This document shows positions 8,240-17,355 of a DNA stretch of 64,000 nt, piece after piece. A model generated the notes under the pieces. It saw only the letters and a list, made by a program, of their open reading frames with translations. It was not told the origin of the DNA and made no database searches. Both the position numbers and the translations under genes were made by a program. Position 1 is the stretch's first letter. Each line of letters opens with the position of its first letter. Location of the stretch: NCBI GenBank assembly GCA_963843805.1, contig CAWJLY010000004.1, forward strand, positions 1-64,000, in the 5' to 3' direction. The stretch is from Ideonella_A sp963843805 (GTDB lineage Bacteria > Pseudomonadota > Gammaproteobacteria > Burkholderiales > Burkholderiaceae_C).

Positions 8240-8692
8240 ATGGCTGCGCGAAAGCGAAAAATCAGAAAAGAGTCTGCCTTTCTGGCTGGCCCCCTCGATG
8301 AGCAGCCAACCAGCGGGACGCTCGCCGAGCCCTCTCCAGGTGCCCGAGAAAACGACCGGGCATCGGTTGACGATCCCGACTTGCCGCTGCCGCTCAACGA
8401 CCTCATTCCTGTGATGACTTCGAGCGCCAGCCAGGCGGCGCCGGTGATTCCGGAGTTCCACCGCGCGGTTTTGCCCGCCGGTCCAGAATCGTCGAGCAAC
8501 CGGCCGCGCCTGAGCGTTGATCAAGCCAGAGGTCGACGCCCGATCCGTCGATCCGAATTGCGCGCGACTCGCTCGCGCGTGCTGCTTCGATCGATGGCGG
8601 CCGTGCTCGGGCTGGCCGCGCTGATCGGATTTCTGCATTTCATCGCTTTGCCGGTGATCGACGGGGCCTGGCTGCATTCCGTCAACCGCTGA
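8240..8692 (+). CDS. Hypothetical single-pass membrane protein
   Basis: 150-aa protein of unknown function. The N-terminus is very basic (MAARKRKIRKES), the middle is low-complexity and proline/serine-rich, and one hydrophobic helix near residues 113-135 (AAVLGLAALIGFLHFIAL) is followed by a short tail. By the positive-inside rule most of the protein would be cytoplasmic. The ATG at 8240 is preceded by a strong AGAGGAG ribosome site; longer upstream extensions lack one. It lies directly upstream of the alpha-2-macroglobulin/PbpC pair but is separated by a hairpin, so co-function is not established. Confidence 0.6.
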   Translation: MAARKRKIRKESAFLAGPLDEQPTSGTLAEPSPGARENDRASVDDPDLPLPLNDLIPVMTSSASQAAPVIPEFHRAVLPAGPESSSNRPRLSVDQARGRRPIRRSELRATRSRVLLRSMAAVLGLAALIGFLHFIALPVIDGAWLHSVNR

Positions 8693-8699
8693 CGGACGG

Positions 8700-8735
8700 C
8701 ACAGCAGCACGGCACGGCACGGTACGGCTGCTGTG
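8700..8735 (+). terminator. Hairpin with CACGG repeats, possible terminator
   Basis: CACAGCAG and CTGCTGTG form a perfect 8-bp stem enclosing a loop of short CACGG/CACGGT repeats, just after the stop of the small membrane-protein gene and 58 bp before the alpha-2-macroglobulin start. It has no long T run, so factor-independent termination is uncertain. Confidence 0.35.
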
Positions 8736-8793
8736 TTCTAGACTCGCTCCGAGCGGCGGCAAGTCGTCGTCGCCACCCTGTCCGAGAGCAGCC

Positions 8794-11700
8794 ATGCCGG
8801 GTCTGAACTTCCATCTGCGGATCTGGACCGTCGCGCTGTCGCTCCTCGCTGCGCCACTGGCCAGCCACGCCACCAGCATCGAGTTTTTCAGCCCGCAAGG
8901 CGAGGTGGCGCAGGTGCGGCAGATCAGCTTGCGTTTTTCCGAGCCGGTGGTTGCATTCGGCGAGCCGCGTCTGCCCGATCCGGTGTCGGTCCGCTGTACC
9001 GGTTATGCGCCGACCGGCAAGGGCCGCTGGCTGGACCAGCGCTCATGGGTCCATGATTTTCCCGACGCGTTGCCGCCGGGCAGCCGTTGCGCAGTGGCCT
9101 TGCGCAGTGAATGGAAGCCGCTGGCCAGTGCATCCGCGCTGAGCGGGCGCAGCTCGTTCGGTTTCAATACCGGCGGGCCGGCGGTGGTCGGAATCTGGCC
9201 CTACGAAGGCGCGACGATCGAGGAAGACCAGCATTTTCTGCTCCGACTGAACGGCCCGGCGGTCGATTCGACGGTGGCTGCCCATGCCTGGTGCGAAGTC
9301 GAAGGCATCGGCGAGCGACAGCCGGTGCAAGTTGTGGTTGGTGCCGCGCGCGATGCGGTGTTGCAGTCGCGCAAGATCAGCGGCGCCAAGGCCGAGCGGG
9401 CGCTGCTGCTGCGCTGCCCGCGGCCGCTGCCGGGCAATGTGGCGGTGCGGCTGGTCTGGGGCGCCGGCATTGCGGCCAAGGCAGATCGCAGACTGGTGAC
9501 GACCACATTGCAACGGTTCGCGTTTCAGGTGCGCGCCGAATTTACCGCCGACTTCAGCTGCGAGCGCGAACGTGCTGCGGCCGATTGCTTGCCGATTCGT
9601 CCGGTATCGGTGCGTTTTTCGGCGCCGGTGAAACGTGAACTGGCGGCGCAGGTGCGGCTGGTAGCAGCCACCGGCAAAGCGCTCGAGCCGGTGTTCGACC
9701 ATGATGAGCAGGCGCTGGAGGTCAATGAGATCCGCTTCCCCGTGCCGCTGCCGATCAACCAGGGGCTGCGCCTGGAGATGCCGAAGGTGATGGCCGATGT
9801 CAGCGGGCGTATGTTGGCCAACGCGGCCAGTTTTCCGCTCACGGTGAAGACAGCCGATGCGCCGCCGATTGCCAAGTTTGCGTCGTCGCCGTTCGGCATC
9901 GTCGAAAGCGCCGACCCGGTCGTGCCGCTGACGCTGCGCCATGTGCAGCCGGATCTGCGGGCGCCGGCCGGCCGGCCCGATGCGCCGGGCAATGGCGTGC
10001 GTGTCAAGCGTCTGGATGTCGATGCCGACATCTTGAGCTGGTTCAACAAGCTGCAGCGTTACCACGAACGCACCCTGTCGGCCGAGCAGGCCGGGTTGCC
10101 GAAATCGCAGTGGACGGTGATCGAGCGTGAGCGCGATTCGCGTGGCCGCAGCGTCGAGCGCACGGTCGAACGGCAGCTTGGCACCCGCGAGTTGTCGCTG
10201 CTGAACAAGCTGCCCGGCGTGCGGCGGCTCGATCTGCCGCAGTTGCAGGGTGGTGATCCGCGGCCGTTCGAGGTGGTCGGCATCCCGCTGGGCGAGCCCG
10301 GTTACCACGTCATCGAGATCGAATCGGCGCGGCTTGGCCAATCACTGCTCGACAAGCAAGCGCCGCTGTTCGTGCGCAGCGGAGTGCTGGTCACCAACCT
10401 GGGCGTGCATTTCAAGCTCGGCCGCGAAAACAGCCTGGTCTGGGTGACCAGTCTCGATCGTGGACAAGTGATGCCGGGTGCCGAGGTATCCGTCTACGAC
10501 TGCTTCGGTAAACGGCTCTGGAACGGGCGCAGTGATGCGCGCGGGCTGGCCGAAATCAAGCTGGCACTCGATCCCGAGATGGGCAGCTGCCCCGGCGAAT
10601 CGGGCTTTTTTGTCACCGCGCGGCGGATGGTGACGGACGGCCCGTTCAAGGGCCGCAACGATGTGTCCTTCGTTTTCAGCAACTGGCAGCAGGGGATCGA
10701 AAGCTGGCGCTTCGGACTGCCGACCGGCAGTGGCGCACAACCCGAGATGCGCACCCACACCGTCTTCGATCGCAGCCTGCTGCGCGCTGGCGAAACGGTA
10801 TCGATGAAACATTTTGCTGCCATCGAGACCGGCACCGGCCTGGCTGCCGTCTCGCGCACCGAGCTGCCGAACCGGCTGCGGATCATCCATCAGGGCAGTG
10901 GCGAAGAGGTGGTTCAGCCGCTGGCCTGGGATGGCGTGCGCAGCGCCTTGTCGAGCTGGACCATCCCGGTGGCCGCCAAACTCGGCAGTTACGAGGTGGT
11001 GCTGGAACGCGAAGCGGCGGCCGCCGGTGGCGACGATCGACGTCGCAGCCGTTGGACCGGTGGCGAATTTCGGGTCGAGGAGTTTCGTGTTCCCTTGGTC
11101 GACGCGCGGCTCAACGGCCCCACGCAGGTGCCGATCGCGCCGTCCGAATTGGCTTTTGCCTTGCAGCTCAGCTACCAGGCCGGCGGGCCGATGGCGGCAG
11201 CGCCGGCCAGTGCCAGCGCGCTGCTGAAGCGCCGCGACGTGCGTTTCGACGGCCGCGAAGGCTTCAGCTTCGAGCCGCCGACCGACCGCAGCCAACGCCG
11301 TGCAGGTGATGACGACGAGTCGGACGATGTGCCGCAGCGCGATGGCAAGCTGGTCGCCGACAAACTGGCGGTGACCACCGATCGCAGTGGCGCGGCAACC
11401 ATCGTGCTGAAAGAATTGCCGGTGGTCGAACAGGCGAGCGAGTTGCTGGTCGAAGCCAGTTTCAACGATCCGAATGGTGAGACGGCCAGCGTCGCCACCC
11501 GGGTGGCGCTGTGGCCGAGTGCCGTGGTTCCTGGCATCCGGGCCGGCTCGTGGGGCAACCACCGCGGGCGCGTCAAGTTCACCGTGATCGCGCTGGATAC
11601 GGCAGGCCGGCCGATCAAGGGCCAGGCGATGCAGGTGCGCGGCCGCCATACGCAGGTGATCAGCACCCGCAAGCGATTGGTCGGCGGCTTCTACGCCTAT

Positions 11701-14700
11701 GAAAACAGCAATCAGGTCAAAGACCTCGGCAGCCTGTGCAGCGGCACCACCGACGATCGCGGCCTGCTGTTGTGCGAGGCCGATCTGAGCAGCGCAGGCC
11801 AGGTGGAATTGATTGTCGAGGCCAAGGATGGGGCCGGACACGTTGGTCGCGCAGCCACCGACATCTGGATCAGCGGTCGCGGCGAATCCTGGTTTGCTCA
11901 AGACAACGACGACCGCATCGACGTGCTGGCCGACAAGCTGCAATACGAGCCCGGCGAAACCGCTCGGCTGCAGGTCCGCATGCCGTATCGCGAGGCGACC
12001 GTTCTGCTGGCAGTCGAACGCGAGGGGGTGATGGAAAGCCGCGTGCTGACGCTGCGTGGCGTCGATCCGACGATCGAATTGCCGATCCATGCCGAATGGG
12101 GGCCGAATGTGTATGTCAGCGTGCTGGCGTTGCGTGGGCGGATTCGTGAGGTGCCGTGGTATTCGCTGTTCACCTGGGGCTGGCGCGAGCCGATCAATTG
12201 GGCTCGCGCGTTCTGGTACGAGGGGCGGCAGTATCAGGCACCGACGGCGATGGTCGACCTGGCCAAGCCGTCATTCAAGTTCGGCGTCGTGCCGTTGAAG
12301 ATCGGCATCGCGGCGCATCGGTTGCAGGTTGCTGTGAGCACCGACAAACCGGTGTATCGGGTTCGCGACAAGGCCATCGCACGGGTCAAGGTCAGCCACG
12401 GCGGCAAGCCGATGGCCGGCGTGCAGATCGCATTTGCCGCGGTCGACGAAGGCTTGCTGGCGCTGCGCGACAACAGTTCGTGGGATCTGCTCGGGGCAAT
12501 GATCCGCCAGCGCGACTGGAGCGTGCAGACCAGCACCGCACAAAGCGAGATCATCGGCCGCCGTCACTATGGCCGCAAGGCCGTTGCAGCCGGTGGCGGC
12601 GGTGGCCGTGGCGGCGTGCGCGAGCTGTTCGATACGCTGCTGCTGTGGCAGCCGAATGTCGTGCTCGATGCCAACGGCGAGGCCACGATCGAGGTGCCGC
12701 TGAACGATTCGTTGACCAGCTTCCGGCTGGTGGCAGTGGCCGACGCGGCGCCGTACTTGTTCGGCAGTGGCAGCGCCAGCATCCGCGTCAGCCAGGATCT
12801 GCAGTTGCTGGCAGGCCTGCCACTGTTGGTGCGTGACGGCGATCGTTTCAGCGCCATGCTGACGCTGCGCAACAGCACCGCCAAGGACATGAAAATCCGC
12901 GCCAGCCTGCAGGGCACGGCGCAGATCGGGGGCGCGACGCCGTCTTCGGTGCCGATCGCGCTGGCCGATCAAGATTTGTCGTTGGCGGCGGGCGCAGCCA
13001 GCGTCGTCACCTGGCCGGTCGAGGTGCCAGGGCAATCCGTCAATCTTGCCTGGCAGGCCAGCGCGATCGAACAGGGCGGGGGTCAGGCCGCTGACCGCCT
13101 GAAGCTGAGTCAGAAGGTCAGCCCGGCGGTGCCCTTGCGGGTCACCCAGGCCAGCCTGCTGCGCCTCGAGGGCAGCTTCACGATGCCGGTGGCCGCGCCG
13201 GTGCAAGCCTTGCCAGCCAGTGGTGTCAAGGCCGGCGGAATCGTCGCGGCGGTGCAGCCGAAGCTGAGTGGTGCGCTGCCCGGCATCCGCCGGTTTTTCG
13301 AGACCTATCCCTACAGCTGCCTCGAACAGGAATTTGCCAAGGCGGTGGGCCTGGGCGACCGCACGATGTGGGGCAGCCTGATCAATCGGCTGCCGGCTTA
13401 CCTCGACGCCGACGGCCTGGCGGCGTATTTTCCGCCGCAGGCTGGTGACGCAGCCGCAGGCAGCGACCGCTTGACGGCGCATCTGATAGCGGCGGCCGAT
13501 GAAGCCGGTTTCGAGATTCCTCAAGCGACGCGGCAGCGCATGTTGCAAGGTCTGACGGCTTTTGTCAGCGGGCGCATCGAGCGACGAACCTGGGCACCGG
13601 CCTTCGCGCGCGGTCGCGACCTGGATGTGCGCAAGCTGGCCGCGATCGAGGCCTTGTCGCGGCATCGGCTGGCGCAGCCGGCGTTGCTCGGCTCGATCAA
13701 CCTGGCGCCGAACCAGTGGCCGACCGCGGCGGTGATCGACTGGCTGCGCATCCTGAAGCGACTCGACGGCATCCCTGACCGCGCCCAGCGCATCACCGAG
13801 GCCGAGCAGATCCTGCGGGCCCGGCTGATGTTTGCCGGCAGCGTCGTCAAGTTCAGCACCGAAGCCAGCGATGCCTGGTGGTGGCTGATGGACAGCGCCG
13901 ATGCCAACGCGGCGCGGCTGATTCTGGCTGTCGTCGACGAGCCAGGCTGGAAGGACGATCTGCCGAAGCTGGTGGTCGGCAGCCTGGGCCGCCAGCAGGG
14001 TGGCGCCTGGGCAACGACCACCGCCAATCTGTGGGGCGTGCTCGCGTTGCAGAAATTTGCCGCCCGCTTCGAGGCAGCTGCGGTGGCAGGGCGAACCGAG
14101 TTCGACATCAACCGCGCCGGCGCGACAGTGGTCAATCAGCCACTGGTGTTTGATTGGTCGCAGCAGCCGGCGGGCGGTGCGGTGCGCTTGCCGTGGCCGA
14201 CTGACGCGGGCCAGTTGCGCGCCGAGCACAGTGGCCCGGGCAAGCCCTGGCTCAGCATCCAGGCGCTGGCCGCCATCCCGCTGCTGGCACCGTTCGATGC
14301 CGGTTATGCGGTCACCCGCAGCGTCAGCGCGGTGCAGCGCAAGGCCGAAGGCCGCTGGTCGCGCGGCGACGTGATGCGGGTGCGGCTGGAAATCGACGCG
14401 CGCAGCGACATGAGCTGGGTGGTCGTCAGCGACCCGGTGCCGGCCGGTGCGACCATCCTCGGCTCCGGCCTCGGCCGCGACAGCGCGATCGGCAGCAGCG
14501 GCGAGCGCCGCGAGGGATCGGCGTGGCTGGCCTTCGAGGAGCGCAGTCTGCAGGCCTACCGCGCCTACCACTCGTTTTTGCCGCGCGGCAGACATGTGAT
14601 CGAATATTCGCTGCGGCTGAACAACCCGGGCACCTTCAAGCTGCCGACGACGCGGGTCGAGGCGATGTACGCGCCCGACGTTTATGGCGAAACGCCGAAT

Positions 14701-14724
14701 GCGGCCATCGAGGTCAGCCCGTGA
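8794..14724 (+). CDS. Bacterial alpha-2-macroglobulin with thioester motif
   Basis: 1976-aa periplasmic alpha-2-macroglobulin, a protease trap. The Sec signal peptide ends near residue 27 (LASHATS) with no lipobox cysteine, so it is probably soluble or loosely attached, unlike the lipoprotein YfhM. MG1-MG-type beta domains follow, and the Gly-rich AAGGGGGRGG near residue 1270 may be the bait region. The thioester motif CLEQ is intact at residues 1509-1512 (context YSCLEQEF), followed by the alpha/alpha toroid and receptor-type domain. The stop overlaps the pbpC start by 4 bp. Pairing with PbpC is conserved in many proteobacteria and implies protection of the envelope and peptidoglycan repair after protease attack or damage. 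Confidence 0.93.
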   Translation: MPGLNFHLRIWTVALSLLAAPLASHATSIEFFSPQGEVAQVRQISLRFSEPVVAFGEPRLPDPVSVRCTGYAPTGKGRWLDQRSWVHDFPDALPPGSRCAVALRSEWKPLASASALSGRSSFGFNTGGPAVVGIWPYEGATIEEDQHFLLRLNGPAVDSTVAAHAWCEVEGIGERQPVQVVVGAARDAVLQSRKISGAKAERALLLRCPRPLPGNVAVRLVWGAGIAAKADRRLVTTTLQRFAFQVRAEFTADFSCERERAAADCLPIRPVSVRFSAPVKRELAAQVRLVAATGKALEPVFDHDEQALEVNEIRFPVPLPINQGLRLEMPKVMADVSGRMLANAASFPLTVKTADAPPIAKFASSPFGIVESADPVVPLTLRHVQPDLRAPAGRPDAPGNGVRVKRLDVDADILSWFNKLQRYHERTLSAEQAGLPKSQWTVIERERDSRGRSVERTVERQLGTRELSLLNKLPGVRRLDLPQLQGGDPRPFEVVGIPLGEPGYHVIEIESARLGQSLLDKQAPLFVRSGVLVTNLGVHFKLGRENSLVWVTSLDRGQVMPGAEVSVYDCFGKRLWNGRSDARGLAEIKLALDPEMGSCPGESGFFVTARRMVTDGPFKGRNDVSFVFSNWQQGIESWRFGLPTGSGAQPEMRTHTVFDRSLLRAGETVSMKHFAAIETGTGLAAVSRTELPNRLRIIHQGSGEEVVQPLAWDGVRSALSSWTIPVAAKLGSYEVVLEREAAAAGGDDRRRSRWTGGEFRVEEFRVPLVDARLNGPTQVPIAPSELAFALQLSYQAGGPMAAAPASASALLKRRDVRFDGREGFSFEPPTDRSQRRAGDDDESDDVPQRDGKLVADKLAVTTDRSGAATIVLKELPVVEQASELLVEASFNDPNGETASVATRVALWPSAVVPGIRAGSWGNHRGRVKFTVIALDTAGRPIKGQAMQVRGRHTQVISTRKRLVGGFYAYENSNQVKDLGSLCSGTTDDRGLLLCEADLSSAGQVELIVEAKDGAGHVGRAATDIWISGRGESWFAQDNDDRIDVLADKLQYEPGETARLQVRMPYREATVLLAVEREGVMESRVLTLRGVDPTIELPIHAEWGPNVYVSVLALRGRIREVPWYSLFTWGWREPINWARAFWYEGRQYQAPTAMVDLAKPSFKFGVVPLKIGIAAHRLQVAVSTDKPVYRVRDKAIARVKVSHGGKPMAGVQIAFAAVDEGLLALRDNSSWDLLGAMIRQRDWSVQTSTAQSEIIGRRHYGRKAVAAGGGGGRGGVRELFDTLLLWQPNVVLDANGEATIEVPLNDSLTSFRLVAVADAAPYLFGSGSASIRVSQDLQLLAGLPLLVRDGDRFSAMLTLRNSTAKDMKIRASLQGTAQIGGATPSSVPIALADQDLSLAAGAASVVTWPVEVPGQSVNLAWQASAIEQGGGQAADRLKLSQKVSPAVPLRVTQASLLRLEGSFTMPVAAPVQALPASGVKAGGIVAAVQPKLSGALPGIRRFFETYPYSCLEQEFAKAVGLGDRTMWGSLINRLPAYLDADGLAAYFPPQAGDAAAGSDRLTAHLIAAADEAGFEIPQATRQRMLQGLTAFVSGRIERRTWAPAFARGRDLDVRKLAAIEALSRHRLAQPALLGSINLAPNQWPTAAVIDWLRILKRLDGIPDRAQRITEAEQILRARLMFAGSVVKFSTEASDAWWWLMDSADANAARLILAVVDEPGWKDDLPKLVVGSLGRQQGGAWATTTANLWGVLALQKFAARFEAAAVAGRTEFDINRAGATVVNQPLVFDWSQQPAGGAVRLPWPTDAGQLRAEHSGPGKPWLSIQALAAIPLLAPFDAGYAVTRSVSAVQRKAEGRWSRGDVMRVRLEIDARSDMSWVVVSDPVPAGATILGSGLGRDSAIGSSGERREGSAWLAFEERSLQAYRAYHSFLPRGRHVIEYSLRLNNPGTFKLPTTRVEAMYAPDVYGETPNAAIEVSP

Positions 14725-16907
14725 TCGTCGGCGCGGCTCGGCACCTGCTGGCGGCCCTGCTCGCCCTGGGCTGCGTCTCGCCGGCACTGGCATTGCCGAG
14801 CTTTGCCGAAATCAAGGCTGCACATCGCCCGTCCGATATCCGCATCCTCGATCGGCATGGTGAGCCGATTCAGACCGTGCGCACCGACCCGGGTGGTCGC
14901 CGTCTGGCCTGGGTACCTCTGGATGAGATGTCGCCAGCCTTGCTGCATGCCATCGTGCTCAGCGAAGACCGCCGCTTCTACGAACACAGCGGTGTCGACT
15001 GGGCGGCGGTGGCGCGCAGCGCGTGGGCCAATGTGTGGAACCAGCGGACCCGCGGCGCATCGACCTTGACGATGCAATTGGCCGGCCTGCTCGACGCCGA
15101 TCTGGCGCGGCCCGGCGGTGGCCGCAGTGTCGGCCAGAAAGTGGCGCAGATCGTGGTCGCCCGCCAGCTCGATGCGGGTTGGAAAAAGAGTCAGATCCTG
15201 GAGGCCTACCTGAACCGGGTGCCGTTTCGGGGCGAGATGGTCGGCATCGACGCGCTGTCGCAAACGCTGTTCGGCAAATTTGCCAGCGGCCTGGATCGCC
15301 CGGAGGCGGCCATCAGCGCCGCGCTGCTGCGAGGGCCGAATGCGTCGCCGGCACTGATCACACGCCGCGCCTGCGCGATCCTGCGCGAGCAAGGCGAATC
15401 CTGCCTGGGCGTCGACCTGTTGACTGAAAGCGCGCTGCTGCGCCGGCCGGGCATGCCGTTGGGCGAACAGCTCGCGCCGCATTTTGCGCGGCAGCTCGAT
15501 TGGCGGCCGGGCGCCGTGCAAATCGAGAGCAGCCTGGATGCGCGACTGCAGCGCACAGCAATCGCCAGTTTGCGTGGCCAGTTGCATGAACTGCGTGGCC
15601 GCCACGTCGAAGACGGTGCAGTGCTGGTTCTCGACAACCGCAGTGGCGAGGTGCTGGCCTGGGTCGGATCGAGCGGCGCGTTGTCGGATGCGCGGCAGGT
15701 CGATGCGGTGCTGGCGCGGCGGCAACCCGGCTCGACGCTGAAACCCTTCATCTACGGCCTGGCCTTCGAGCGGCGGCTGATCACGCCGGCCAGCCTGCTC
15801 GACGATTCGCCGGCCCAACTCGCTACCGCCGGCGGCGTCTATGCGCCGCAGAATTACGACCATGATTTCAAGGGCTGGGTCAGCGCACGAACCGCGCTTG
15901 GCGCCAGCCTGAACGTGCCGGCCGTGCGGGTGGCGGCGATGTTGCCGGCCGATGCACTGTTCAACCGGCTCGACGCCTTCGGCCTCGACCTGGCCGAAAG
16001 CGGCGGCTACCACGGCCATGCGCTGGCGCTCGGCGCCGCCGATGTCAGCCTGCTGGCGCTGAGCAACGCGTATCGCAGCTTGGCCAATGGGGGCGTGGCC
16101 GGCCCGGTCAGCCTGCTGCCGCGCACCGCGTCGGCGCGCCAACCACCGGGCCGGCGAGTGGCCGATGCCGCCGCCGTCCATCTGGTGACCGATATCCTGG
16201 CCGACAACAATGCCCGCTTGCTGACCTTCGGCTTCGACAGTTCACTGGCCACACGCGGTTTTGCGGCGGTCAAGACCGGCACCAGCAAAGACATGCGCGA
16301 CAACTGGTGCGTCGGTTATACCGACCGCTACACCGTCGGCGTCTGGGTCGGCAACGCCAGCGGCGCGCCGATGCACGACGTCAGCGGCATCAGCGGCGCC
16401 GCCCCGGTGTGGCGCGCGCTGGTGCAGGCCTTGCATCGTCAGCACGTGTCGAAGCCCCCGGTGCGGCCGGCGGGTGTGGTGGCGATGGATATCCGTTATC
16501 AAAAGGGCGACGATGGGCGCGACGCACATGGCATCGAACCGCAGCGTACCGAACTGTTTCTGTCCGGCACCGAACAAGCGCTCTGGCGCGGTGGTACCCA
16601 ACTCGCCAGTGGCGGCCGACAAGCGGCCAACTTCGGCATCCGGCGGCCACGCGACGGCAGCATCTTCGCGCTCGATCCCGACATCCCGCCGCAAGCGCAA
16701 CGCATCGTCTTCGAAGGCGAACCCGGCACCTGGCTGCTTGACGACCAACCGATCGGCAACGGCCGCACCGTCACCTGGCCGCCATGGCCCGGACGGCATC
16801 GGCTCAGCCTGCGCGCGCAGGGCGGTCGAATCGTGCAGACGGTTCAGTTCGAGGTGCGGGGCGCGGGCGTGAAGGCGGTGGCGGTGAAGAGACCTGGATC
16901 GCGATAA
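14721..16907 (+). CDS. pbpC: Penicillin-binding protein 1C
   Basis: 728-aa bifunctional peptidoglycan synthase. After a signal/anchor comes the GT51 transglycosylase domain with the catalytic Glu in SEDRRFYEHSG (residues 81-91) and GASTLTMQL. The transpeptidase domain has STLK (338-341), SLN (396-398) and KTG (518-520), all intact, and a C-terminal BiPBP_C beta domain ends the protein. I choose GTG 14721, which overlaps the upstream stop (GTGA) and begins a clean signal sequence; an upstream in-frame ATG inside the macroglobulin gene is unlikely. It is translationally coupled to the alpha-2-macroglobulin, the standard context of PbpC. Confidence 0.95.
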   Translation: MIVGAARHLLAALLALGCVSPALALPSFAEIKAAHRPSDIRILDRHGEPIQTVRTDPGGRRLAWVPLDEMSPALLHAIVLSEDRRFYEHSGVDWAAVARSAWANVWNQRTRGASTLTMQLAGLLDADLARPGGGRSVGQKVAQIVVARQLDAGWKKSQILEAYLNRVPFRGEMVGIDALSQTLFGKFASGLDRPEAAISAALLRGPNASPALITRRACAILREQGESCLGVDLLTESALLRRPGMPLGEQLAPHFARQLDWRPGAVQIESSLDARLQRTAIASLRGQLHELRGRHVEDGAVLVLDNRSGEVLAWVGSSGALSDARQVDAVLARRQPGSTLKPFIYGLAFERRLITPASLLDDSPAQLATAGGVYAPQNYDHDFKGWVSARTALGASLNVPAVRVAAMLPADALFNRLDAFGLDLAESGGYHGHALALGAADVSLLALSNAYRSLANGGVAGPVSLLPRTASARQPPGRRVADAAAVHLVTDILADNNARLLTFGFDSSLATRGFAAVKTGTSKDMRDNWCVGYTDRYTVGVWVGNASGAPMHDVSGISGAAPVWRALVQALHRQHVSKPPVRPAGVVAMDIRYQKGDDGRDAHGIEPQRTELFLSGTEQALWRGGTQLASGGRQAANFGIRRPRDGSIFALDPDIPPQAQRIVFEGEPGTWLLDDQPIGNGRTVTWPPWPGRHRLSLRAQGGRIVQTVQFEVRGAGVKAVAVKRPGSR

Positions 16908-17355
16908 CGGTTGGCGTCGGATCGGTCTGTCGTCGCTTGCTGAGCGAGTGCGGAGGATTCCGGGCAACCGGCTCCGTCCTTGTCCCCCGGCCAAGTTCGC
17001 AAACGACGGCAACGCTGACCAAGTCCCCGCGAGTGGGGCGCACCGTGCAGCGGGATGAGCGGCAAGTCGCAGACCACAGCCATAACCCCCGCCATGGCGA
17101 GGATCCGCAACGCCGCAGACTGCCCGCAGCGAACCTGCGTTCGCCGCGAGCGGGTTGGTCCAACGTTGTCCTGACTGACTCTTCGGGTCGAGTCGATCCG
17201 GACCTTGTTGCCCGCTTGAGGATGAGCGGTGCACGGTTGCCGGAGCCTTGCCTGGATCTGAAGTGCTGCCATGCCGGTGGGTGTTCCGCTACCTGTGGTC
17301 AATGAGATGCGCGCCATCGCGGACGACCGGCGCTCGCCGTTATGCTCCACGGCCG
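16908..17355. other. Intergenic region, 448 bp, with one repeat arm
   Basis: No convincing gene on either strand. It contains one copy of the GGCAACGCTGA-type repeat at 17008-17031 and marks the transition from the macroglobulin/PbpC operon to a more GC-rich block. I found no convincing promoter for the downstream regulator. Confidence 0.45.
17008..17031 (+). repeat. Solo copy of a GGCAACGCTGA-type repeat arm
   Basis: GGCAACGCTGACCAAGTCCC (17008-17027) plus CGCG matches the left arm of the inverted repeat at 46915-46994 (GGCAACGCTGAACAAGTCCC) with one mismatch over 20 bases. No opposite arm is visible nearby. It is probably a remnant of a short mobile or IS-end-derived element. Confidence 0.45.

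Noticed and set aside
12271..14793. 840-aa minus-strand open frame over the alpha-2-macroglobulin gene
   Set aside because: Arg/His/Gln-rich shadow of a GC-rich gene; the opposite strand encodes the conserved thioester protein.
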